Source: Fasciola hepatica
Lineage: Eukaryota; Platyhelminthes; Trematoda; Plagiorchiida; Fasciolidae
NCBI GenBank assembly: GCA_948099385.1
Contig: CANUEZ040000113.1
Span: forward strand, 5,654,501 to 5,718,500
Direction of reading: 5' to 3'
DNA length: 64,000 nt
Made by a program: the position numbers and the translations under genes. Positions 40,402-53,500 of the stretch are shown piece after piece. The notes under the pieces were generated by a model that was not told the origin of the DNA, did no database searches, and saw nothing but the letters and a program-made list of their open reading frames with translations. Positions within the stretch are counted from its first letter, which is position 1; each line of letters opens with the position of its first letter.

Positions 40402-43400
40402 GTAAGTGATGCACACCAATTCGTGTTGTTATTTGCCACTTGCAACAGTAGGCTCTCATTACGTCCTTTATGCACTATCGTGCTTCATTCGGTCTAATTT
40501 TGTTTGCACTTCTTGTTTTTCCTGTCGGGTAGATTCTGTCGAATGACAGTTAATAAGCAAGTAGGTGTAATGCTTATAGGACCAAGATGTTGGGAACCAG
40601 AGGTCAGACACCAGAGCAAGTAATCAGGCTAAAGAGATTGAGATGATTGGAACACGTGTTATGCATGCCCACGCGACAATCCATCGGCGTACGCTGTTCC
40701 CTGGGACATATAATGGTTGGAAGGTAGGTTGACGTGGCCAGTCCACAACATGGCTTCTGAGTTGGGTTACAGGAGACCCGCTCACCAAATGGTTGGATGC
40801 ACTGTGTGACATTACTAGGTGCCGCGATCAGTAGCGTACTTGAGTTCGACCTTTTTCTCCGTTCGCACGATTTCCACGCATGAGTTTTTTTTCTGTTTGT
40901 TCTGTTCGTTCTGCTCTTAACCAGGCAATGTTGCGAGTAGCAACTAAAAGCAGAACATAGAACTGTTGGTGTTAATGGTTCACCGTACAGAGCTGAACGT
41001 AGACCATTATATCGATCAATGCAGCAGAATTAAGAAGGTATCTACAAACGGGGATTATCGTGGCAAGTGCACCGCAGAATGGAGACCAGCATGGCCCAGT
41101 TTCGACCACTATAGGTAGAAGACATCAATACTACCGGTAGTTGAACGCCAATATGCTTAAAGTATCCTTTGAATCTGACGGAGAAGATTGTTATCTGCAT
41201 GATGTGTATCAGTTGACCAGACACCCGAAGCTTACGAGGCTAAAATGGTTAAGACTTGTGTTACCTTGATCCCCAGACTGAATTCCTCGGCGTGCAATGT
41301 TCGTTGAGGCGGCTAAGGATTAGATGACCAGTAAAGGTGACCAGCTTATGAGAAGGAAATTCTCTGGTTTTTCATACTGTCGGATATTTCGATTTCTCAT
41401 TGAGGTTCTTGCAGGCAGGTAACAACCAGAATTACCACACCTAGTGCATTGATAATGACTGTTAGAACCGAACTAAAATTTTCATTCTGTTGCTCGATAG
41501 TGTATATGTATATAATAGTCATAGTGACGTGCATTAGCGACCGGGTTTCTCTCTCAACCAACGTATATTCTTGTCTTGTTCGTTCAAGAACCATTTTTAT
41601 TCCGGTGATCAGCTTATCCACTGTATCAGCCTGTACCGTAATCGCTCTGCTAGCGTTTGCTCACATAACTCCGCCGAAAATGAAACGATCGAACACAGTT
41701 AGTTCGTAATCTGTGAAATTCCGTTCATATATTACTGAGCGAAATTTCTGCTCAACTGGATGACAACTCCTCTGATGGTGTGAGCAAATTCATCACCACT
41801 ATTCGCATTGTCACTCAGGGAAAGGTGTTCAACAACAACTTTTTGTGTGGGATATGTGGACAGATTACCGTATTGACCATGGACACGTGTGCGGGAAAGG
41901 ATATATTATGCTATCATAAAAGCTGTCTGTAATCTCATAGTTTTTCGTTCGAAATCTGCCATCTTGTACCTGTCTATTCATGTATAAGTTCCTATTTTCT
42001 TCATTTTCTAAAAATCTCCACTAGCTACGGTTCGTTTACTTGGGAATGGCGTCCGGATGTGGCATTACGAAGTCCGTTACACCCTATGTTGATTGCCGTT
42101 GTCTACTGGCTTGGTAAATTGATCCACATGGATTCGGCATTATTCGTTCTGCTTGTGCCTCGTATATTGCACGCTTTCCTTTCCGCACTGGCTGACTTGC
42201 ATCTGTATCGACTGAGTATACAATTAGCCGGTCCGGAAACAGCTAAGGTACGTCTGGGCTTGCAGGGCGTTGAATACCGACAGTTCATTTTGGATGTGGG
42301 ATTATCCGCATTTGATCTTTTAATTCCGTGCTTTGAGCGTCTTTGCGATTTTATCAGTGACTCAATCGAAATTAAACTACGTACACTTCATATTCTGCAC
42401 CATGTCATGCTTACCAGTGTGTTGCTGAATTTTTTGCATGAAACTCAGTGTGGCTTTCCCCTGTCATCGTTGATAACTCGTGGTATTCCGTAAACGTAAA
42501 GTAAAACGTGTGTGTGTGTGTGTGTGTGTTTGTGTGTAACTAAGCCTAAATAACAAATCCACCTCATGAGAAGCACATGGCAGCTGTCACAGTAAAGCAG
42601 ACTTTTGCTGTTTAGTTATCACGGTTCCAGATCAACCACGATTGGTGCGGATACACTTTTTAAGTGCGCACGTTCCTGTCAGCTGCACGTGCTGTTGGGA
42701 TAACCGATCCTTCGGCATGTGCATGTGCGTGTACGTGTTCATCTTACTCAGACAGCTCACAAAATTTCGTCTGCCTCCGCTAAAGGACATCGCTGTCTGT
42801 TTCACGCACCATTGAACACTACGTTATTGGTGATTCTCGGCTTGTCATTACGTTCTCCGAATGAAGAGCGGATCTGCATGCCATCGGATCGCGGATAGGA
42901 AAGCAGCCACCATCACGGTGGTTAATTGCGAGTGTGGTAAGTTCAGGCTCGCTGATGGTTAGGATGTTAGGATTTTCCCAAGTTTAGTCGAGACCTGGAT
43001 CACGATCCGCACCGAGCTCGCCTCCGACCGGCGCGCGTGGTCAGCAGTAGTCCGTGATATCCATGAAGCCGGCTTATCCTCTCGCGAGAGACAGTCGCGT
43101 AAAAGTAAAAGTGAGTCAGGACCTGTTCTCGTATAGAGTCTATAGCCCCTGGTCTTCGGTTTGTAACACGATAACGATTATACCCGGTGGCATGCAAGGG
43201 AGAAGAATTCGAAACGATTGAGCGGAACAACGTGTGTGTTGGAGGAACGCAAGAGCGTGCTGACAGTGTACACAAGTGGAGCAAGTGGCGCCACCAAATC
43301 TGATGATCATTCTGATAAACAAATTTGTTAGTGTTTGTAATTGTGTCACACCAGCAGCACTACAGATTTGATGGGTTTTCCGTTTGACAAGCACTGCCTT

Positions 43401-46400
43401 TTAAAATGCCGCATATCTAAGGACGGGACTGCGACGTGGCGAATGTGACTTACCACTGAATATAACCATTGTCCCCTGCCGTGCAGCAGTTGCAATTTGG
43501 CTTTACATTCTTTCAATTTGTCCTCAAAAGATGTAAGTTAAGTTATTCCAACTGCCCTAGCTTTGAATGAAGCCAGATCGCTAACGGGATGCCACGCAAT
43601 GCATGACTTGCTGACCCTAGCGGAAATAGTCGAATCCAGGCAAAGGCGTCCGAACCCCACATCATAAAATCCCTTTCCCATATGGTGCATTTCCAACGCC
43701 AAAACGACTCTTAATTTCCCGATTCCCGTGTAGGTAACATCTCTTCAGACCAGTAGCTGCTTCGTAAGCCCTCATGGACAACTTACAAATACAACCAACG
43801 GATGTTGTCGATATTCAAATTACAAATTATCTTTGTCTCTCTGAAATTCCCTATCATTTCCCAGAGAAAGGGGAAAAGTAATAAATCCTGTGCAATCTAT
43901 TTTTGTTCGAGCTACTGCTGTCTTGATCTACAAGCGGCCAACTTTGTGTAACCTTGGTTACCGTTCTGTATTTTTCTGAAGCTTGAAGTTTCAAAATTAT
44001 TGAAACGTGAGGTATAACTGTAGGTAAGTGTTTACTGTTCAGTAACAGCCATTTCTGAAAAGATGGTAGTCAGTCGACGTTTCCTGCTTTGTGGCTGGAC
44101 ACCCTAGCAGTACCCGTCCAACATCTCCCATGAACTGCACGAATACAAAGAATTCCATACTGCATCGGTCGTCGCGCAGGCTAATCAGGACCGCGCTGCC
44201 CATTGCATCGAGCGGGGTGGGTAGTGATAAGTGGGCTACTGCTCAGAGTTCCCTCTCTTTTATTCAACCTTTGTCTTCTGTCCCTAACCATCCCTCTTTG
44301 CCCCATCTATCCACCCATAATGCTTCCACTGATAACACGGTCAATACTCGCAACGATTCACTGTCAAATAGTATCGGGAATAATCTGCTGTCTGGTAACT
44401 CACATTTCCTCAAGCCTCGTCAGCCTCTGAATCTCGACTCCTTCAACGTGCGTACACTCATGCAGGCCGGTCAGCAGGCGTGCCTAGCCCTCACATTAGA
44501 TTCTCTGAAGAATGATGTATGCTGCATAAATGAAACGCGTATCCAGGATTCGAATAGTGTGATTCAACTAACTGCTTCTGGTATCTCATCGAGGTATATT
44601 CTGCGCACCTCAGGAGACGAAGCAGCTAGAGCTGTGGGTCAACGTGGTGTAGGAATTGTCTTGACTGACAAGGCTGAGGCTGCCCTTTTAGACTGGATTC
44701 CTGTTAACAGTCGTTTATGTGCTGTGAGACTCCAAGGGTCAGTTGGCGTTCGAAAGGATAGTTGTATTAAGCGAAATTTGTTTGTGATCTCGGCGTACGC
44801 CCCAACGGACTGCAGCTCAGAATTGCAGAAAGATGAGTTCTATGATGCCCTCGCCACTCTCGTTCGCAGCAGTAAAGGTTCCGATATCGTAGTACTAGCT
44901 GGTGACTTCAATGCACAAGTTGGCAAACTTAGTGTGTCAGAAGCCTGTTTAGGTGGGCGTTGTGCTTTACCCGCTGAGCGTACAGATAACGGGGATAGGC
45001 TTCTCCAGTTTTGTGCAAACAATCGATTGTTCTTGTCTAGCACCAATTTCCGACACAGCTAGCGTCGCACAGCGACATGGCGCTCTAGCTCCACAGGTAA
45101 TCTAAGCCAGATTGATCATATCGCCGTGAGCTATCGGTCGCGCAGTTCTGTTCAGAACTGTAGATCTTACTGGTCCATGTAAGTAGAGTCGGACCATGCC
45201 TTAGTTTTAATGCGATTATTTCTCCAGCTCCATGGTCATCGTTGCAAACCGCAAACCGGATTAGCCGTGCAACGTTTGTGTGATCCAGAAGTTTGCACCC
45301 GTTATGAGCAGAAGTTAGACCATGAGCTAGGATCTACGACGAACAGTAATGTGGATGAGCATTGGGCTCATATCAAACAGGCGATGCATGTGGCAGCAAG
45401 TTTCGCCTGTGGTCCTCGATCCGTTGTCCATCAAAGACACTGGATTTCGCAAGAGTGGCTGAGTATAATGGAGCAAAGGCGTCAGCCCTCGAACTGTAAG
45501 GAGATGAATAAGATACGAAGACATTTGCAGAATCAAGTAACGAAAAGCCTTAAGAAGGATCGCGAAAATTGGTGGGTCAATGTAGCCGAAGAAATGGAAA
45601 TAGCAGCTGCTTCAGGTAACAGTCAAAGACTGTTCAAACTTATTCGTGACACCGGTGGACGGCGAACTCAGGTTAGTGAAACGATTTGGGATAGAAATGG
45701 AGAACCCATTCGTGGCAAACAGCACAGGCTTGACCGATGGGCCGAGTACTTCAAGAAACAGTTTAGCTGGCCGCACGCTAGTGTAGTTACTCCTGTGTCA
45801 ACAACTGTGACTCGTTGGGTGGTATCACTTGAGCCCCCATCGGAAGTAGAAGTAGAGTCATGTATTCGATTACTAAGGCGTGGGAAAGCGGCAGGTCCCG
45901 ACGAACTTCCTCCAGTTCTTTTCAAACTGGGTGGTGAGGCGTTGATAAAATCACTTACCGCCTTGCTCCGTGACATTTGGAACGCGGACCGCATTCCGGT
46001 AATATGGAGTGAGTCATTGATTGTTCCCATCTTCAAGAAGGGAATACGCAATGACTGCAGTAATCATCGTGGGATTAGCTTAATTCCGATAGTCACCAAA
46101 GTGTTAGGTTCGATTTTGCTGCATCGTCTTGCACCGGCTCGCAAGAGGAATGTCCGCGAACAGCAGGCTGGATTCCGCCCAGGTCGAGGATGCATCGACT
46201 AGATTTTTGCTCTTTGCCGATCACTTGAAACGCGTCACACGCACCGCCGACCGACAATAATGCTTTTCTTAGACCTGAAAAGCGCCTTCGATTCAGTTGA
46301 TCGAACAGTGCTTTTCAGTGTTCTTCATCGAAAAGGTATGCCCCAGAAGTTCGTGAACCTAATGAGATCATTGTATTCTCATACTTCTGGCCGCTTTAGG

Positions 46401-49400
46401 GTTTACGGTGATTTATCCGGTCGGTTCGAAACGACCAGTGGTGTTCGACAGGGATGTCCTTTGTCTCCATTCCTGTTCAACTTCGTCATTGACGAAATAA
46501 TGGAGAGTGCTTTGCAAAATCTTCAGGATGTAGGCGTGGAACTAGGAAATAGTGAAAAGCCATGTGACCTAGATTACGCGGACGACGTTGCCTGCTTGTT
46601 CGAATGCACGGAACATGCTCAGCGTGCACTAGATAATCTCGCAAGAGCTGTAACTCCATTCGGCATGCGTTTTGCACCTTCATAGTGCAAGGTGATGTTA
46701 CAAGACTGGACGTCAACAATTCCGAGATTGATGCTCGATGGGGAGGTGCTGTCAGTTGTCGACCACTTCACCTACCTCGGTAGCAGCGTGACGACGGATG
46801 GGAGCACAGTAGTAGAGGTGAGTACGCGGATATCCAAGGCTCGAGCGACGTACGCTGGACTGAAGCACTTGTGGCACCGACCTGATATTTCACTGAAGTT
46901 GAAAGGTCGTGTATACTGTGCTGCAGTGCGTTCAGTTTTGTTGTATGGTTGCGAAACTTGGAGTCTGCGTGCAGAAGATATTCGTCGTCTTGAGGTTTTC
47001 GACCATCGATATTTACGTAGTATCGCTAGGATTGGGTGGAATAGCCGAGTGAGTAGTGATGAGGTGAGAAAGCCAGTATTGGGTAAGAATTTGGCGAACG
47101 TTCTGTCACAGCGTATCCAGCTTAGTAGACTTCGTTGGTTGGGACACGTGTTACATATGGTAAGCACACGTCTACCATACCGTATCCTATTCTCCGTTCC
47201 TCCTAGGGAGTGGAAGAGACCACGTGGAGGTCAACAGATGACGTGGCAGCGAGGAATGAGAAAATGTACAGCAAACTCAGGTAAAGTAGATGCTTCACGT
47301 CTTCGTGGTTGGGGTCCAAAAGATCTGTCTACTAGTTTTCTGGAGACACTGAAGGATATGGTTGCGAACCGCGAACAGTGGCGATCGTGTTGTCACTTTC
47401 TGTCAAATCAGAATGATTGATCGGTGTTTGTTCGTACAGTTAGACTGTATTCCGTGTGTTGGCTACTAGGGCATTCTTTTCTTTTCCCACCCGAGTAGGT
47501 CCAGTCCCTGTCCATCTTGTATATTCATACTTTCTAACTCAACGTGCAACATGGTGAGAAAGGTAGTGGTCAGTGGGGCTTGCCCTACTGTTTAACGCTG
47601 TACGATGATGATGATGATGAGTCGACGTTTCGGTTACTGCGGGTAACCTTTCTCAAGACCAGTTTACAATCGAATATAAAGTCTTAGGAATTGTGAAGAT
47701 AGACTTTACCGCCAGTGGTTTTCATCAATGGTCAGTGAGTGATGATCGTATCAGAAGCAGTTCTTCTTACTGAAGTGTCGACCATGTTTGCCTAACGTGT
47801 CAGTATGTACACTGCAGACACATTTGTATTATACAATACTAACTGTTACGGAACCTTGTTCATTTGTTGAATGACTCGCAGAGGACCGATAACCCGTTTA
47901 GTCCGAAAGACGTATTATCCAAAGCCTGCGCCTGCGCCTGCTGTAGGAGCAAATGCGAACAGTTTACGGTGACATATCTCATTTGTGAATGATCCTTCAA
48001 CGGTAACCGGCAATAGACCAACGAAGGCTTCGGCAAGGCAGGACTAGCAAGGGAAGCGGACGCGAACAGAGCTCCGAAGCTAGTCATAGTGACAATGGGG
48101 ATGTGGGAAGGTGTACCACCGAATGAACCTATCAGAGATGAGAGACGGATTAAATACACACATGGGGATAATAAATGATGAAATGATGGAACTCTAACAC
48201 AGTGAGAGTGTCCCTACACTAAAGGAGACTGGCAGGTGGCAGACAGACACTTAAAGAGCGAACAAAAGGTAGCAAAGTGGCAGATGTTCAGCTCATGGTG
48301 ATCACACCCAGGTGTGAATCCAGTTAGCATGGCAAGGGGGACAGGGAGAGAACCCAGGCAAATAAGGCCAGGTGCAACACGATTGGATACCGAGGTATCT
48401 GTGTCACATGTTCAGATCGTAATAACAGTCATACCGGCGGGTGAAATCGGTGCTCACGATACGGGATCGCTCGAATCGAGTGCTGAAGAATAGCACAGAT
48501 AAGCAAACAGGGAAGGCAGGCTGGATGGCAGGTGTCAGTGTTTATGATAGGAAGAAGGGGATCACAGAAAAACAGTCATACAAAAAAGGGACGGGACGTG
48601 GACAGAAAAACTAATCGTAAGCGACATTCCAACACGTCGAATGATCATAACACTAACTCGTACACTTGTTGTCAACATTCGCTAAACGAATCTTTCTTTC
48701 GTAATTAATTACTCTTTCCTGAACTCTTCGTAATATATCACAAGGCAAGACTGAGAAATAAAATTCTACAGGACTTTATACCAGTCACGTTATTTCTGCT
48801 GCGATCCGTTGACAATTGAAATTGTGTGACCTTAGTCACTGTAACACGATAGCGATTACGCCCACGACACAACGAAAAGGACGCCGACGACAACGACGGC
48901 GATTCGATGCGCACACGGACACGCAGGGCCACTGGATGGGCTGGGTGCAGTGCTCTTCCGTCGGGATTGCAAGTGCACGGTCTTTGAAGCCATAGAAAGA
49001 ATGAAAACCCAATGAGCCGAAGCCCAGTAAGTGTATAAGCAGGTACCATCACTTACATCAGAGAGAATGAGGATGACGGCGTATGCCAATGCGTTACAGT
49101 CACCATGGTAAATTAGTATAAAGTTCAGAAGTCCGAAATTAGTTAAATGGTAAATATGACTCATTGTTATACCAACGAAGATAAGATTCACCATCGATGG
49201 TTCTTGTCATTGAGAAATAAATTCCGATCCTGATAGAAACGTTTCTTTTTTCTGAATTGTTAGCCATGTTTCTGCCTATCAGAAAGAAGCAAGAACGGAG
49301 CGAACAGATATGTAGAATACTATGTATAAAAGTTCGTCAGTCAACTCACGGTGAATGGTAGCCTCATCTGAAGAAAACTTGGTTTATTTCGAATGCGCGA

Positions 49401-50456
49401 CCTGGATTTCGAGGTCGAATTGGTGTACCCCCTTAGACATCCATTTTGTTTTCGCTACGCTGAAGAAAAATGTTTACTGAAAACCGAAAAATTGTGCTGC
49501 CTTATTAAAGAGTAGGGAGACAGAATTGTGCGAGCTCATGGAACACTTTTTCCTATGGTAAATGTATTTCCTATTCTTCTTGAGGATGACAACATGTTCC
49601 CCCCCCCCCTCTGTTCATGTAAAATGAGGTGTCCTAACAAGAGGTAGTGTATAGAAACGAACATATCCGACTTGGATAATGATGTTAGCTGCACTGAGAT
49701 AGAAGCAACAGTCAGAAGTCGTTAAGTATTCAACGTGAGAGAGGATTTGATTAGAAATTTTCATGTCCGTTTGCAAACGAGGGTATAGAAGAGTCATTTG
49801 CTTTATTCTTCAACCGATTAAAAGCCAATATTATACGAACAACGAAGTTGGCTAAACGGTGCAGCCACAAAAACGTCCGAATTGCATCGTGAATCCCTCT
49901 TACCGCCGATTTGCTTTGAACGAACTATAGTGAGAATAAGTGAGTTAACGAATACGTCGCAAATGGAAATTTCCAAAGAGACTCGATGTAGCGAATTCGA
50001 GGTCGCACAACGCACCGCGTTAATTAAAGTGGGCTGCAAAGAAATAACGATCAACCTCGTGGTATGGTGTCATTAAAGATACCCTGAACAACGCAAGATT
50101 CCCTGTGCTCAAAAGATGAGAATTCTCTGACTGTCAAACCAGAATTTATTACAGGGAAATTGTCCTAATGTAGAATGATGCACCAGGTCATGTCTCACAC
50201 TAGGGTGTACTTCATATAGACGTTGGCAGATCTGTCCGTTTGTTATAAAGTTTCACAGTAACAAAACCACTGGAATCAGTGATTTACTTTACATAATTTC
50301 ATGATAAAAGTTACGATCTGAAAAGAAATTTGTTTCTCATGTTCAAGGAATAAGCTATCGCAACTTTCCCATGTCACTTCGGAAATTTTACGAGGGTACG
50401 ACCATGTCTGTTGGGGATTGATTATATTGAAAAACCCTGCTGTCTAGGGAATTTGG

Positions 50457-50519
<63 letters not shown>

Positions 50520-53500
50520 CACCGGCTTGAAATCACTAGGTCAGCGGATTGCAAAGCAATCTTGGTAAGTGTAGCGTACTACTCTGTCTATGTGGTACAC
50601 TAAATTATTGTCAACAATATCTAAGACGACACTAGCAAACTAAGATGGGCGGAGGAGTGTGCGGTGATAAAAGGCCAAAAGGGTATGTACATTAAGAATT
50701 AAAATGAAACAAAAGGTGTGACTCAAACTCACAGTTGTTCAATGTTCTTGTGATCAGGAGATGAGTGCCGAAGAGTCAAGATCCGCCAATGTCTTCCGTT
50801 TAGTTCGATCTGACAGCTATCCGTTGAACAGAACAGGATGGTATCGAGCGAAGTGCCTAGAGACGCCGTTGAAGCTTCTAAAATGTTTTGTTTCACTCAG
50901 TTAGTTCCGACCGATATAATTTCAAGACACTCCAAACCAGAAGATGAGACCGTGCCAGAATGAAGGATTTATTTACAACCTTTTTGTATTGCGCGGTGTT
51001 GACGACCAAAAGGTGTTTGTGTTTTACATTAAAACGTCGGTACAACAAAGGAGTGTCGCACCAAGAGACATTGAAAATCATGGAAAAAGTCGGAAATGTA
51101 CAGGTACCTACATAAGCGACCAGTGCTGGTTTATGTTACCAGGTGGGATTTAGACTAACGTTTCAACTAGGGGGTTGTGGCATACGAATGAGCGAGATGG
51201 ATCGGAAAGCTTATCGCAATCTGACCGTCGTCACAGCTTGCGTTTGGAGCGCTCACCGAACCACACGGACAGCTTCGTCCAAATGGATGCGTGGTTCGGG
51301 GTCAGGGGAGGAGGGGCTCCAGTACAAGCGACAGTCTTGTACGCAACCGCGCCGTTTATGGTTTATATAACGATCTGGGCCCATAGCTGACTCGACGAGA
51401 GTGAATGCCACGTTGCGTATAGGCGATTAGAAGGTTTGAAGTTCGTACCGGATAGAAACTGACGGCGGTCTGAGCCCAGGACCAAAAGCCGTCCCCGGTT
51501 TTCCGAGCGACAGAAATCTAGCCCAAAAGGGCCTTGTAAATGCGCCTTGTTTGATGACAGCTGGTCGACTCTAGCATTCAGAACTGTCAAAACCGCGGTA
51601 TCGGCCCGGCTCGCCTTGTGTAAGAGTTCGTGGAGCTTTTGGTAAAGGTTATCTTTGATTACATCTGGGCTGCAATCGGTGGGTCTATCAGAAGGGCAAC
51701 TGCTCACCTTGCACGAACCTCTGGGTCTCATTGCACATAAGCGCCTGTCGATCTTATCTACAACTATCTCGCGAGAAGATTGACCACATTGCGAGTATAG
51801 GTAAAGTAACCTGTCCCAGTTTTTGTCCTATCTAATGCCAGCAGTGTGCGCCCAACAAAGTTGATCACCTGTTTCAACCATGAAAAAATTCAAAGCGCAT
51901 TGTAAATCGCTTTGGCTGCTGGTTTACTTTGCGTGGTATTTGATGATGCGTAGAATGCTGATAAAAATCTGACTTGGTAAGAAATTTCTTAACAAATTGA
52001 ATACGCATTCAACCATGATCAACCTCGTCGGGTGAGTATTACCAACGGAGCCCCTAACAAATCAGAATTCATCGGGTTAAAACAACCAATGTTCTCATTC
52101 TGTCAGATGATGAGTTCTTATTGGAAGACTATTTTGTTGCAGCTTTATGTGCGACAAAATGTTGTATCTCTTATAGTAGTGGTTATCTATCCATTTTTCA
52201 TCAGCTTTTACGCTAGCGAAAACATGAATACTTCAAAGACTCAATTTCTATGGCCACGTTTTGAATGTGATTGTGAATTTTTCCTTAGCGTTAGAGTAAG
52301 AAATTAATGCACTTTCTTCAGGTAATAGATGTTTTTTTCGCCAGGGTTCACCGTCCTATGCATTGTCGTGCGAATTTCGACAATGCCCAGAAGATGAGAT
52401 TCTCTACTGTATTGTACTCGGTGTTGTAATGGACATCCTCGGTGAATTTCCAAACGCATCCAGTCAACTTCAGGCGATTAAATGCATGCATTGTTTATGA
52501 TTGTGAAAACATGTATCGAAATAAGAAGTCGCGCTGGGTCAGAATCCGCATCATTAACCTAGGATCCAACAAACATCACAGCACGTGCGTAGACTAACTT
52601 CCACTTGTCCTTGCGAGAGGATCAACAGAACAACCTGTGTGGATAAACTTGGAAATGAGGAATTGTCAGGTGATCAAGTCGATGTCGATCTTGTGGCTTT
52701 CGGAATGACTTGGTTGAGTTACGCATAGAATTAGAGCGAATCCAGTCAGGAGCAAATGTGCGGTGCTAATGAGGTAAACTGGATTCGTACCAACAAAAGT
52801 TCGAACTTCATGAGTTGCCGATCACGAGATCAGACAACGGGACCGTGTCAATTGCTGAACAATTGTTCAAGTTCAACGGGCGTGGTACTGAAAATCGGGG
52901 AAGGGAGGTCAGGTTGACGTGATACAACAGACTGTCTAAGAGATGTGTCCGATAGTAGGTAAGATAGGAATATGCCGAGTTATGAGTGACAAAAAGTTGA
53001 CGGCGAAATAGAAATGGAAAAAAATAAACATGAGAGTTTGGTCTTCACGCACACTTTCAATAGACGCTGCAGGTCTGGATGATGTACTAAACAAAAGTGT
53101 GCGAAAACTAGCGGACCGATTGTCTGCCGCGGGCAGGCTGATCTGAAAAGGCAGCTTTCAATGCGCTTTGCGACCGAAAATTAGATTTCTTGGAGAAAGT
53201 GAAAGGTGAATTCTAGAAAGATTCTTGGGATATGGTGCGATTTCCAGAAGTTTTGTTTCTTAATGCTGTCCTCAGCTGTCTTGCTCTATTTTTGATCGAC
53301 GTTGTATCTCACTTCCCATCACTGCTTATGCTTAATTATCTTTGCTCTTTTTTCTTTCATATTGCGGCCCAATCGTTCGTTATCACATTCCCTTAGTGGG
53401 TCCTTTTCCACCAACTAGCGAACTGGTTTACCGCATTCTGTAGTCCACGCCCGTTGGCCAACTGTCTGGAATGGGCTTTGACCACGGTCGCACTGACCAC

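Noticed and set aside
42248..42493. Read-through of PIGB exon 2 past 42247
   Set aside because: The family block WVLFHQLANW follows directly after PETAK when spliced to 53397, and GTACGT is a good donor.
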